A program made the translations under genes and the position numbers. Below, in pieces: positions 9,254 through 17,978 of a stretch of DNA of 64,000 nucleotides. The notes under the pieces were generated by a model. It saw only the letters and a list, made by a program, of their open reading frames with translations, had not been told where the DNA came from and searched no databases. This DNA is from JANQRZ01 sp965214485 (GTDB lineage: Bacteria; Bacteroidota; Rhodothermia; Rhodothermales; JANQRZ01). The DNA lies in NCBI GenBank assembly GCA_965214485.1, contig CBDCBW010000018.1, positions 62,001 to 126,000 on the forward strand, read 5' to 3'. How positions within the stretch are numbered: position 1 is the first letter of the stretch; each line of letters begins with the position of its first letter.

Positions 9254-9532
9254 CGAAGTACCATGCGGTGGCGGGCGGGCCGTGTGGTGGGGCTGAGGGG
9301 AGCGTCGCATGCGCTGAGCGCCTGGCAGCCGACGGCACGCCGGCATCCCGGTCAGGGCAAATCTCGGAATAACGCTAATGTTTGGATAACAAAAGGCCGA
9401 AACTCAGAGCGTGAATCACGGGCTGGCTCTTCCGGCCGTCGCCCGATGTTTTGCCTCTGAAAGCCTTAGGCGCTCGGCCTCGTGCGGCTGCGCCGAGACC
9501 TCCTCCGACCTAACCCGTATCACTCTCTGCTT
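9254..9532 (+). other. Intergenic region before the amidotransferase gene
   Basis: This 279-bp gap is less GC-rich in its middle (AATAACGCTAATGTTTGG around 9370), which probably carries a promoter for the genes from 9533 onward. No convincing open frame, hairpin terminator or known riboswitch pattern was seen. The promoter call is only an inference from base composition and gap length. Confidence 0.3.
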
Positions 9533-11566
9533 ATGTGCGGCATCTTCGGCATCGTGCCCGGCGCGAACGGCCACCTCAGCGACTCGCGATCCTTCCGGAA
9601 CCTGACGACGGAGCTGTACAGGCTCTCGGAAACGCGCGGCAAGGAGTCCGCGGGCGTGGCCGTGCTGGACGCCGAGCGGATCAGCGTCTACAAGCGGCCC
9701 GTCCCGGCCAGCCGGATGGTGCGCGACGAGGGCTTCCGCCGCCTACTCAGTGGCGCGCGGGCCCGCCGCGCCGAGGCGCTCATTGGGCACTCGCGCTTGG
9801 TGACGAACGGCAGCGAGGAGCGGCACGAGAACAACCAGCCGGTCATTGCCGGCGAGATCGTCGGCGTCCACAACGGGATCGTCGTCAACGACAAGGCGCT
9901 CTGGGAAGACCACCCGGAGCTGGAACGCCACAGCGAGGTGGACACTGAGGTCGTACTCGCGCTCGTGCGGAAGTTCTTCGCCGAGACCGGGTCGCTCGTC
10001 GGGGCCGCGCGGCGGGCGTTCGCCTCGATCTACGGCAACGCTTCTGTCGCGCTCCTCTTCCCCGACCTCGACGCGCTCCTGCTGGCGACGAACAACGGCT
10101 CGCTCTATAGCTATGCCGAGGGCCCCGGCCTGCCGTTCGTGTTCGCTTCGGAGCGCAACATCCTCACCACGCTGGCCGAGAAAAAGGCGTGGCGCGACAC
10201 GTTCGGCGAGCGAGCCGTGGAGCGGATGCAGCCGGGGACGGGCCGGATCGTCCGCCTCGGCACGCTGGAGGCCGAGCGCTTTTCGCTGGAGGGCACGGCT
10301 GGGCCGCCGGTCAACGGGCTCGCGCGCCCGGTGCGGCGCGCGGTCGAGGACGTGACGCCGCCGGAGAAGCGGCGTCAGGCGGGGCCGCGCCCGGCACCGG
10401 CCGTGCTGGACGCGGCGTTCCGCGCCGAGGAGCAGGTCCTCTTCCGGGGCAGCCCGGAGCTCGGCGCGCTCCGCCGGTGCACGCGCTGCGTCCTCCCCGA
10501 GACGTTCCCCTTCATCGCCTTCGACGCCGCCGGCGTGTGCAGCTACTGCCACGCCTACGAGCCGGCCGCGCTCCGGCCCCGCGCCGAGCTGGAGGCGATC
10601 CTGGAAGCGCACCGCTCGAACGGGACCGAGCAGGACTGCCTGAAGATGTTCAGCGGCGGGCGCGACAGCAGCTACGCCGTCCACTACGTCGTCAAGGAGC
10701 TCGGCCTCAACCCGGTCACCTACACCTACGACTGGGGCATGGTGACCGACCTCGCCCGGCGCAACATCTCGCGCGTGTGCAGCCGCCTCGGGCTGGAGAA
10801 CGTCCTCGTCTCGGCAGACATCCGGAAGAAGCGCGCCAACATCCGCACCAACGTCCTCGCGTGGCTGCGCAAGCCCGACCTGGGGATGGTCCCGCTCTTT
10901 ACCGCCGGGGACAAGCCGTACTTCTTCTTCGCCAACAGGCTCAAAGAGCAGCTCGGCATCCGCCTGACGATCCTCTCGGCCAACCCCTACGAGAAGACGC
11001 ACTTCAAGCACGGCTTCTGCGGCGTGCCGCCCGTCACGGGGCACCGACCGGGCCTCGGCCATCAGGCCAGGATCGCGGGCTACTACGCGGCTCGCCTCCT
11101 CGAAAACCCGGCCTATTTCAACCGCTCGGTGCTCGACAACCTCGCGGGTTTCGCCTCGTTCTACCAGATCGAGCACGACTACCTCCGCCTCTTCAATTAC
11201 GCGCCCTGGCGCGAGGACGAGGTGGACGCCCTGCTCCGCGACGCGTACGACTGGGAGACCGCCCCGGACACCGAGACGACGTGGCGCATCGGCGACGGTA
11301 CCGCGCCGTTCTACAACTACATCTACTACACCGTCGCGGGCTTTACCGAGAACGACACCTTCCGCAGCAACCAGGTCCGCGAGGGACACATCACGCGCGC
11401 CCGCGCCCTCGAGCTCGTCGACCGGGACAACCAGCCGCGCCACGCCTCGCTCAAGTGGTACCTCGACACGATCGGCCTCGGCGACTGCTTCGTCGAGGTC
11501 GTGGAGACCATCAACGCAATGCCCCGGCTCTACGCCGACTGGGTTCCTGACCTGGTAACAGCCTAG
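9533..11566 (+). CDS. Fused class II glutamine amidotransferase + WbpG-like N-acetyl-sugar amidotransferase
   Basis: A 677-residue two-domain protein. Residues 1-285 are an Ntn-type glutaminase. The start at 9533 is chosen because it puts the nucleophile at Cys2 (MCGIFGIV), with the GHSRLVTNGS and NNQPV motifs following. Residues from about 315 match WbpG/PseA-type sugar amidotransferases: a zinc-type CTRCVLPE...CSYC cluster and a PP-loop ATPase motif SGGRDSSYA (about 374-382). WbpG normally takes ammonia from separate HisH/HisF-like subunits, while here the glutaminase is fused and of a different class. The probable product is an amidated uronic acid (a ManNAc(3NAc)A-amide type sugar). The fusion is seen; the substrate is inferred. 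Confidence 0.8.
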   Translation: MCGIFGIVPGANGHLSDSRSFRNLTTELYRLSETRGKESAGVAVLDAERISVYKRPVPASRMVRDEGFRRLLSGARARRAEALIGHSRLVTNGSEERHENNQPVIAGEIVGVHNGIVVNDKALWEDHPELERHSEVDTEVVLALVRKFFAETGSLVGAARRAFASIYGNASVALLFPDLDALLLATNNGSLYSYAEGPGLPFVFASERNILTTLAEKKAWRDTFGERAVERMQPGTGRIVRLGTLEAERFSLEGTAGPPVNGLARPVRRAVEDVTPPEKRRQAGPRPAPAVLDAAFRAEEQVLFRGSPELGALRRCTRCVLPETFPFIAFDAAGVCSYCHAYEPAALRPRAELEAILEAHRSNGTEQDCLKMFSGGRDSSYAVHYVVKELGLNPVTYTYDWGMVTDLARRNISRVCSRLGLENVLVSADIRKKRANIRTNVLAWLRKPDLGMVPLFTAGDKPYFFFANRLKEQLGIRLTILSANPYEKTHFKHGFCGVPPVTGHRPGLGHQARIAGYYAARLLENPAYFNRSVLDNLAGFASFYQIEHDYLRLFNYAPWREDEVDALLRDAYDWETAPDTETTWRIGDGTAPFYNYIYYTVAGFTENDTFRSNQVREGHITRARALELVDRDNQPRHASLKWYLDTIGLGDCFVEVVETINAMPRLYADWVPDLVTA

Positions 11567-11570
11567 TCCG

Positions 11571-11613
11571 CTCAGTACCCTGTTCTCAGTACCCCTGTTC
11601 TCAGTACCCTGTT
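11571..11613 (+). repeat. Short tandem repeat, 3 copies of a ~14-bp unit
   Basis: The unit CTCAGTACCCTGTT occurs three times in a row at 11571-11584, 11585-11599 (one extra C) and 11600-11613, between the stop of the amidotransferase and the next glycosyltransferase. The repeat lies wholly outside the coding regions. It probably arose by slippage and has no evident function. Confidence 0.8.
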
Positions 11614-11630
11614 CTCCGATCCCTGCCGCC

Positions 11631-12719
11631 ATGAACGTCCTGATGACCGCGCCGCTGCCTTCCAAAAAAGGCGGCGTCGCGAACTACTGCAACGTGCTGC
11701 GCCCACGCTTCGCGGCGAACGTGGAGTACGTCGTGCGCGGCTCGCGGACGTACCGCGCGCCGGGGCGCACCGGGCACCTCGGCCTCGGGATGATCGGGCG
11801 GATGCTGAGGGACTACGCCGCGTTCGCCCGGGCGCTCCTCCAGAGCCGCTGCGAGGTCGTCCACCAGAACACCTCGCTTGACCTCGACGGGATGCTCCGC
11901 GACACCATCGTCATCCTGCTGACGAAGCTCTTCCGTCGTCGCCTAGTGGTCTTCTTCCACGGCTGGCAGGACGGCCTCGCCGCCAAGATGACCCGCCCCG
12001 AGTACGCCCCGCTCCGGCGGCTCTACCTCAGCGCCGACGCGGTCGTGGTCCTGGCCGAGTCGTTCAAGGCCGAGGTGCAGCGGTGGGGCTACACCGGCCC
12101 GGTCTACGTCGAGACGACGATCGTCGACGACGCGAGCCTGGAGGGAGCCGACGGGGCCGCGCCCTCGCAGGGCGTGTTCACCGTGCTCTTCCTCGCCCGC
12201 GTGGAGGAGGATAAGGGCATCTACTGCGCGCTCGACGCGGTGCGGATGCTCAGCGAGCGAGGCCACGCGGCCCGGCTCGTCGTGGCCGGCGACGGCAGCG
12301 AGCGCGAGGCCGCCGAAGCCTCTGCGGCCCGGCACGGGCTGGACAACGTAACCTTCCTCGGCTACGTGCGCGGCGCGGAAAAGACCCGCGTGCTCGCCGA
12401 GGCCGACGCCTACCTCCTGCCGACCACGCACGGCGAGGGGATGCCCACTACGGTCCTCGAAGCCATGGCCTTCGGCCTGCCCATCCTGACCCGGCCCGTC
12501 GGCGGCCTCGCCGACTTTCTGGAGGACGGAGCGATGGGGTTCCTCACCGAAAGCCTCGACCCGGCGGACTACGCGGGCCTCCTCGAAGAGTTGATCCTCG
12601 ACCCGGAGCGGGCCGCCGCGATGAGGGCGACCAACCGCGCCTACGCGCGCGAGCGCTTCCTCGCCTCCCGCGTCGCCCAACGCCTCGAGGCGATCTACGC
12701 CGACACGCTCACCGCCTGA
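11631..12719 (+). CDS. Glycosyltransferase family 4 (GT-B)
   Basis: A 362-residue GT-B glycosyltransferase. The C-terminal half carries the donor-binding pattern of GT4 retaining enzymes: VFTVLFLARVEEDKGI, VTFLGYVRG and EGMPTTVLEAMAFGLPI, the E-x7-E motif at about residue 268. The N-terminus (MNVLMTAPLPSKKGGVANYC) has the acceptor-side glycine-rich loop. It would add one sugar to the lipid-linked repeat unit at the inner face of the membrane. It is followed 29 bp later by the deacetylase gene. Donor and linkage are unknown. Confidence 0.85.
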   Translation: MNVLMTAPLPSKKGGVANYCNVLRPRFAANVEYVVRGSRTYRAPGRTGHLGLGMIGRMLRDYAAFARALLQSRCEVVHQNTSLDLDGMLRDTIVILLTKLFRRRLVVFFHGWQDGLAAKMTRPEYAPLRRLYLSADAVVVLAESFKAEVQRWGYTGPVYVETTIVDDASLEGADGAAPSQGVFTVLFLARVEEDKGIYCALDAVRMLSERGHAARLVVAGDGSEREAAEASAARHGLDNVTFLGYVRGAEKTRVLAEADAYLLPTTHGEGMPTTVLEAMAFGLPILTRPVGGLADFLEDGAMGFLTESLDPADYAGLLEELILDPERAAAMRATNRAYARERFLASRVAQRLEAIYADTLTA

Positions 12720-12748
12720 CCCCACGGCCCTGCCGCCGCTCTGCCGCG

Positions 12749-13594
12749 ATGCCCGCTTTCACCGTCAACCTGAGCCACGACGTCGACCGCGTCCGCAAGA
12801 CGTACCAGTACGCCACGGACCTCCGGCGCGGCCAGTTCGCCCAGCTCAAGGGCCTCGTCCAGCGCCGCGACCCGTTCTGGGCCTTCGACGACATCACGGC
12901 CGTCGAGGACCGCTACGGGGTGCGCTCGACGTTCTTCTTCCTCGAAGAAACGATCTCTCCGACCTGGACCTCGCCCTACAGCTGGATGCTGGCCTTCGGG
13001 CGCTACTCGTTCGACGACCCCGCCATGGTCGAGGTCATCCGGCGGCTCGACGCCGAGGGCTGGGAGGTCGGCCTCCACGGGAGCTACAACTCGTACCGCG
13101 ACCTTGGGCTGCTGCGCCGCGAGAAGGCGCGGCTCGAAGAGGTCCTCGGCCACTCGGTCGTCGGCGGGCGGCAGCACTACCTCAACCTGGACGTGCCCGA
13201 GACGTGGCAGCTCCACCGAGCCGTCGGCCTGGCGTACGACGCCTCGTTCGGCCACAAGCGCGGCGTGGGGTGGCGCGAGGGCCGCTACCATCCGTTCCGG
13301 GACGAGGCGAGCGGCGTGGTTGTCCTCCCGCTCGCCGCGATGGAGACGAACCTCTTTGCTGCGGCCGAGACCTGGGAGGGCCGCTGGCAGCGCACGCTGG
13401 CGCTCATTGACGAGGCCGAGCGGGAGGGAGCCCTGCTGTCCGTGCTCTGGCACCAGCGGATGCTCAACCCCGCCGAGTTCCCAGGGTATGCCGCGCTCTA
13501 CGAGCGGCTCATCCAGGAGTGCCAGGCGCGCGGCGCGGAGTTCTTGACCTGCCAAGAGATATACCAACGGTCCACCGAGCGAGTAAGCGCATGA
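12749..13594 (+). CDS. Polysaccharide deacetylase-like protein (NodB fold)
   Basis: A 281-residue protein with a carbohydrate-esterase-4/NodB-like pattern. Motif 1 is a divergent LSHDVDR near the N-terminus with the expected Asp pair. Motif 2 is GLHGSYNSY (about residue 108), which keeps the first metal His but not a clear second one. A late LWHQR motif resembles motif 5. This variant class is common in polysaccharide loci, where it may deacetylate an N-acetyl sugar of the repeat unit. It overlaps the next start by 4 bp. Activity is uncertain because the metal site is atypical. Confidence 0.72.
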   Translation: MPAFTVNLSHDVDRVRKTYQYATDLRRGQFAQLKGLVQRRDPFWAFDDITAVEDRYGVRSTFFFLEETISPTWTSPYSWMLAFGRYSFDDPAMVEVIRRLDAEGWEVGLHGSYNSYRDLGLLRREKARLEEVLGHSVVGGRQHYLNLDVPETWQLHRAVGLAYDASFGHKRGVGWREGRYHPFRDEASGVVVLPLAAMETNLFAAAETWEGRWQRTLALIDEAEREGALLSVLWHQRMLNPAEFPGYAALYERLIQECQARGAEFLTCQEIYQRSTERVSA

Positions 13595-14622
13595 GCACCT
13601 TTGAGGTCACAGAAGACAACGCCTTTTTGCTGGGGCCGTGGGATGCCTGGATGGCGCAGGCGCGGGCCTCGCTCTACCATCGCCGCGCGTGGCTGGAGGC
13701 GATGGCGGAGGAGTCGGGCGCGGACCTCGTCCCGCTCGTCTGCCGGGCGAAGGCCGAGGTCGTGGGCTGCTACCCCGTGTTCGTGAAGCGGCGCGGGCTG
13801 ACGGCGGTGCTCTCGCCGCCGCCCGGCTGCCTCGTGGCTGGCCTGGGACCGGTGGTGCCGGTGGACGAGGCGCGCAGCGCGGCGGAGAAGACGCACTTCG
13901 CCGCCATCGAGGCGTTCGAGGCGTTCGTCGAGGGGCACCTCGCGCCGGACTTGGTGCGCGTCATCACGGCGACGGACCTGCCCGACGCGCGCCCGTTCGT
14001 GTGGGCCGGCTACCAAACGACGCCGCGCTACACCTACACGCTCCCGCTCGGGCCCGGTGCCGAGGCCGTCTTCGCCGCCTTCAAAAAACAGGTCCGCACC
14101 GACGCCCGCCGCGCCACGCGCTACGACGACCTCGCGGTGGCGGACGGCGACCGGGCCGCGTTCCTCACCGTCTGCCGGATGGTCCGCTCCCGCTACGCCG
14201 AACAGGGCCTGAGCTGGGGGCCGAGCGAAGAGTACCTCGACCGGCTCTACGACGCCTTCGGCGACGAGCACATCCGCACCAAGGCCGTCGTGCGCGACGG
14301 GGAGGTGCTCGCCGGCCTCGTCCTCCTGGCCGACGGCCACCGCGTGCAGCACTGGATCGGCGGGCTGAGCTACGACGCCGACTACATCGGGCTGAACGAG
14401 CTGCTGCACTGGGAGACGGTGCAGGCCTACGCCGAGGCGGGCTACGAGACCTACGAGCTCGTCGGGGCCAACACCGAGCACCTGTGCCGCCACAAAGCCA
14501 AGTACAACCCCGACCTCGCGCTCTACTTCGAGCTGGAGCGCGCCACCACGCGGGGCCGCGCCGCCCGCGCCCTGCTCGATGCCGAGCCGGTCCGCCGCCT
14601 CGTCCGCTCGCTCGGCGTCTAG
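13591..14622 (+). CDS. FemAB/GNAT-type acyltransferase
   Basis: A 343-residue protein of the FemAB-like GNAT group. It has a VFAAFKKQVRTDARRATRYDD segment, the usual lysine/arginine-rich FemAB loop, and a C-terminal half with HWIGGLSYDADYIGLNELLHWETV. In exopolysaccharide clusters such proteins are thought to attach acyl or aminoacyl groups to sugars. The ATG at 13591 overlaps the deacetylase stop, so it is taken as the start. The order deacetylase then acyltransferase suggests one frees an amine and the other re-acylates it. That is an inference from order alone. Confidence 0.7.
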   Translation: MSTFEVTEDNAFLLGPWDAWMAQARASLYHRRAWLEAMAEESGADLVPLVCRAKAEVVGCYPVFVKRRGLTAVLSPPPGCLVAGLGPVVPVDEARSAAEKTHFAAIEAFEAFVEGHLAPDLVRVITATDLPDARPFVWAGYQTTPRYTYTLPLGPGAEAVFAAFKKQVRTDARRATRYDDLAVADGDRAAFLTVCRMVRSRYAEQGLSWGPSEEYLDRLYDAFGDEHIRTKAVVRDGEVLAGLVLLADGHRVQHWIGGLSYDADYIGLNELLHWETVQAYAEAGYETYELVGANTEHLCRHKAKYNPDLALYFELERATTRGRAARALLDAEPVRRLVRSLGV

Positions 14623-14631
14623 CCACCCGCC

Positions 14632-15612
14632 ATGCCTGCCTCCCTCGCGACCAGCCTCCCCAACCTGCTGTTCCGGATCGGGCGCCGCGCGCTCTCCGAG
14701 GCTACGCGCGTGGTCTGGCCTTACGACCGCCTCGCCACGGCCCGCCTCGCCGGCGGGGCCGCACCCATCGACCCGCCACCGGTGCTGATCGTCGGCGCGC
14801 CGCGAACCGGCTCGACGCTGCTCTACCAGGTGCTCACGAATACGTTCGACGTGGCCTATGTCTCGAACCTGAGCCGGCTCTTCTGCCACGCGCTCCTGAC
14901 CGGGCAGCAGCTCGACGCGGCGGTCCACCGTGCCCGTCCGCACAACGCCTTCCGCTCGGCCAACGGCTGGACGCCCGGGCTCGACGGGCCGAACGAGGGG
15001 GACGCGTTCTGGTACCGGTTCTTCCCGCGCGACCGCCACTTCGTCGACGAGCACGGCGCGGACCCCGAGGCGATGCGGCGGCTGCGCCGCGAGATCGCCG
15101 CGGTGGCGCGCCTGACGGGGAAGCCGTTCGTGGCGAAGAACCTCACCAACGGGCAGCGGCTCCGTCCGCTCCGCCGCGCCCTCCCTGAGGCGCTCGTCGT
15201 CTACATCAAGCGCGACCCGCTCGCCACCGCCGCGTCGATCCTCGATGGGCGCGCTCGGGTGCTCGGAGACAAAGCCGCATGGTGGAGCGTCGAGCCGCAG
15301 GAGGTCGAGGCGCTGCGCGGGTTGCCCTACCCGGAACAGGTCGTGAAGCAGGTGTGGTACCTCCAGCGGCAGATCGAAACCGACCTCGCGGCGTTCCCCG
15401 AGGCCCAGACCCTGACGGTGCGGCACGAGGAGGTCTGCGCCGACGTACCCGCCGCCCTCGACCGTTTCCGCGCTTTCTTCGCCTGCAACGGGGTGCGGGT
15501 GCGCGAGCGCGAAGGCGCGCTCCTCCCCGCCCCGCGCACCGACCGGCCGAGCGCACTCACCGGGGCGGACTGGAACGCCCTCCGCGCCGAGACCGAGAGG
15601 CTGGCATGGTAG
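14632..15612 (+). CDS. Sulfotransferase family protein
   Basis: A 326-residue sulfotransferase, the third in the locus. The PAPS loop is VLIVGAPRTGSTLLYQVL (residues 51-68) and the second PAPS contact is ALVVYIKRDPLATAASIL (about 188-205). It differs from the other two and may act on another residue of the repeat unit. It overlaps the following gene by 7 bp. The N-terminal 50 residues precede the catalytic fold and are weakly amphipathic. Confidence 0.82.
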   Translation: MPASLATSLPNLLFRIGRRALSEATRVVWPYDRLATARLAGGAAPIDPPPVLIVGAPRTGSTLLYQVLTNTFDVAYVSNLSRLFCHALLTGQQLDAAVHRARPHNAFRSANGWTPGLDGPNEGDAFWYRFFPRDRHFVDEHGADPEAMRRLRREIAAVARLTGKPFVAKNLTNGQRLRPLRRALPEALVVYIKRDPLATAASILDGRARVLGDKAAWWSVEPQEVEALRGLPYPEQVVKQVWYLQRQIETDLAAFPEAQTLTVRHEEVCADVPAALDRFRAFFACNGVRVREREGALLPAPRTDRPSALTGADWNALRAETERLAW

Positions 15613-16832
15613 CGACCGACGCGGCGACCGAGCGAGACCCCGCTGCCCGGAGCATCGAGGCTGCGGCAGAGGCCGCCTACGGAGCGCTCTTTGGCTGGAT
15701 CGAGGGGGAGGGCTACCGAGGCTACGACCCCTACGACGGCTGCAACACACGCTACCGCTGGCTCCGCGCTCGCCGCGAGACGCGGCTTGGGCTGACCTAT
15801 CTCCACAAGTTCTCGCCGGTCAACCTCCGCCCGCTCCTCGGGGTCGGGAAGCGGCTGAACGTGCAAGGCCTCGCGCTGATCACGAGCGCGCTGCTGCGCC
15901 ACGCGCCGCCCGGCGTCGACGCCGACGCCCTCGCCGGGCAGCACCTCGACTACGTCCTCTCGCGGAGCCTCATCGGGCGCTACGGCTACCACTGCTGGAA
16001 CGGCAACGACATGTACGTCCAGGGCCGGGGCGCGTACCAGACGCCGGAGATGCCGGGCGTGATCGGGACCGACGCGTGTGCCCGAGCGGCGCTGGACTAC
16101 CTCCGCCGCCACCCCGAGCGCGACGACCTCCGCGCCGTGGTCCGGTCGGCGCGCGACTTCTTCGTGCGCGAGCAGTTCCAGGAGTACCACGGGGCGGCGT
16201 TCTTCCGCTACAAGCCGCACACCCCGCCGCACGCCTGCGTCTACAACGCCTCTCTCGTCGCGGCGGACTACGTCCTCGCCGCCAACGCGTTTCTCGGAGA
16301 CGGCGAGGGCGAGGCCGAGGCCGAGGCGGCCTACCGGTACGTCCTGCGCCGCCAGCACGAGGACGGGCGCTGGGCCTACGCCATCGACCTCCGCGCGGGC
16401 CGCGAGAACCACCAGGTCGACTTCCACCAGGGCTTCGTGCTCGACGCGCTCCTCGGGTACCTCGGCCTCGCCCCCGGCAAGGCCGAAGGCCGAGACGCCT
16501 ATCTCCGAGGCCTCCGGTTCTACCGCCGCGAGCAGTTTACCCCGGCGGGTCAGGGCCTCTACCGGTGGCCCCGCCGCTGGCCTGCCAACATCCACAACCA
16601 GGCGCAGGGCATCATCACGTTCGTCCGCGCCGCCCGCTTCGGCACCGGGCTCGGCGGCGAGCACGCCGGCTTCGCCCGGACGATCCTGGCGTGGACGCTT
16701 CGCCACATGCGGGACCCGCAGGGATACTTCTACTTCCTGAAATACCCCGCCTTCACCAACCGCATTCCGTACATGCGATGGGGGCAGGCGTGGATGATGA
16801 ACGCGCTCTCCCACCACCTCGCCGACGCCTGA
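15606..16832 (+). CDS. Alpha/alpha-toroid (six-hairpin-like) protein of a polysaccharide locus
   Basis: A 408-residue soluble protein rich in aromatic and His residues, with repeated helical hairpins (YVLRRQHEDGRWAYAI; NHQVDFHQGFVLDALLGYLG; FYRREQFTPAGQGLYRWPRRWP). That pattern fits the (alpha/alpha)n toroid shared by glycoside hydrolases, polysaccharide lyases and sugar epimerases. Similar genes in capsule loci are often mislabelled as aminolevulinate dehydratase, of which I see no motif. ATG at 15606 overlaps the sulfotransferase stop, which fixes the start. The function may be sugar modification or polysaccharide trimming. I do not recognise a specific family. Confidence 0.6.
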   Translation: MVATDAATERDPAARSIEAAAEAAYGALFGWIEGEGYRGYDPYDGCNTRYRWLRARRETRLGLTYLHKFSPVNLRPLLGVGKRLNVQGLALITSALLRHAPPGVDADALAGQHLDYVLSRSLIGRYGYHCWNGNDMYVQGRGAYQTPEMPGVIGTDACARAALDYLRRHPERDDLRAVVRSARDFFVREQFQEYHGAAFFRYKPHTPPHACVYNASLVAADYVLAANAFLGDGEGEAEAEAAYRYVLRRQHEDGRWAYAIDLRAGRENHQVDFHQGFVLDALLGYLGLAPGKAEGRDAYLRGLRFYRREQFTPAGQGLYRWPRRWPANIHNQAQGIITFVRAARFGTGLGGEHAGFARTILAWTLRHMRDPQGYFYFLKYPAFTNRIPYMRWGQAWMMNALSHHLADA

Positions 16833-16837
16833 GCCCC

Positions 16838-17953
16838 ATGCGCTACCTGTTCTACTTCGGCCACCCGGCCCACTTCCACCTGTTCAAGCACACCGTCGCC
16901 GCACTCAAGGCCGACGGGCACGAGGTGGACCTGTTCTGCAAGACGAAGGACCTGCTCGAAGACCTCCTCCGGGCGTCGGGGTGGGCCTACACGAACATTC
17001 TGCCGCAGGGCAAAGGCGAGGGGCGTCTCGCCCTCGCGACGGACCTGCTCGCGCGCAACGGCCGCCTCCTGCGCCACTGCCTCCGCCACCGCCCCGACCT
17101 GATGGCCGGGACCTCGCCTGAGGTAGCGCAGGTCGGGCGGCTCCTCGGCATCCCGTCGCTCGTGCTGAACGAGGACGACGTGAACGTCGTGCCGCTGTTT
17201 GCGAGGGCGGCGTACCCGTTCTGCACGGCGGTCGTCGCGCCGGAGCAGACCGACCTCGGGCGTTGGGCGGGCAAGGGGATCACCTACCCCGGCTACCAGA
17301 AGCTGGCCTACCTCCACCCGAACCGCTTCACGCCGGAGCGCAGCCGCGCCGAGCATCTCTTCGCCGGGCGCGAGCGCTACTTCGTGCTCCGGTTCGTCAG
17401 CCTGACGGCGCACCACGACGTGGGCATCGGCGGGTTCACGCCCGAGATGGCGCGGCGCGTGGTCCGGCTCCTCGAGCCGCACGGGGCCGTCTGGATCAGC
17501 GCTGAAGGCGAGCTCGGCGAGGACCTCGCCCGGCGCAAGATCAGGCTCAACCCGCTCGACATTCACCACGCGCTCTCGTTTGCGACGCTCTTCGTCGGCG
17601 ACAGCCAGAGCATGACGGTCGAGAGCGCGATGCTCGGCACGCCGTCGGTGCGCTTCAGCGACTTCGCCGGGCGGATCAGCGTCCTCGAAGAGCTGGAGCA
17701 CACCTACGGCCTCACCGTCGGCATCCCGACGAGCGAGCCGGAGCGCCTCTTCGGGACGATCCAGCGCCTCCTCGACCACGGCGACCTCCAGGCCGCGTGG
17801 GCCGAGCGCCGGGACGCCATGCTCGCCGACAAGATCGACCTCTCGGCCTTCCTGATCTGGCTGATGGGGACCTTCCCCGAGAGCCTCCACACCGTCCGCA
17901 CCGATCCGGGCGCGGACTCCCGCTTTTGCACGACCGAGCTCACGCCCGCCTGA
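16838..17953 (+). CDS. DUF354 family glycosyltransferase-like protein
   Basis: A 371-residue protein starting MRYLFYFGHPAHFHLFKHTV, the hallmark of DUF354, a GT-B-fold family found in archaeal and bacterial surface-polysaccharide loci. A nucleotide-sugar-binding half follows (FVGDSQSMTVESAMLGTPSVRFSDF). ATG at 16838 lies 5 bp after the previous stop. It probably works as a glycosyltransferase or with the neighbouring epimerase, whose fold is related. No donor can be assigned. Confidence 0.75.
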   Translation: MRYLFYFGHPAHFHLFKHTVAALKADGHEVDLFCKTKDLLEDLLRASGWAYTNILPQGKGEGRLALATDLLARNGRLLRHCLRHRPDLMAGTSPEVAQVGRLLGIPSLVLNEDDVNVVPLFARAAYPFCTAVVAPEQTDLGRWAGKGITYPGYQKLAYLHPNRFTPERSRAEHLFAGRERYFVLRFVSLTAHHDVGIGGFTPEMARRVVRLLEPHGAVWISAEGELGEDLARRKIRLNPLDIHHALSFATLFVGDSQSMTVESAMLGTPSVRFSDFAGRISVLEELEHTYGLTVGIPTSEPERLFGTIQRLLDHGDLQAAWAERRDAMLADKIDLSAFLIWLMGTFPESLHTVRTDPGADSRFCTTELTPA

Positions 17954-17978
17954 CCGTCCACCCCATCCCACCGATCCC

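Noticed and set aside
15606..16832. Delta-aminolevulinate dehydratase, a label often given to similar genes
   Set aside because: No metal-cysteine cluster or active-site lysine motif of that enzyme is present; the sequence is helical-toroid-like.
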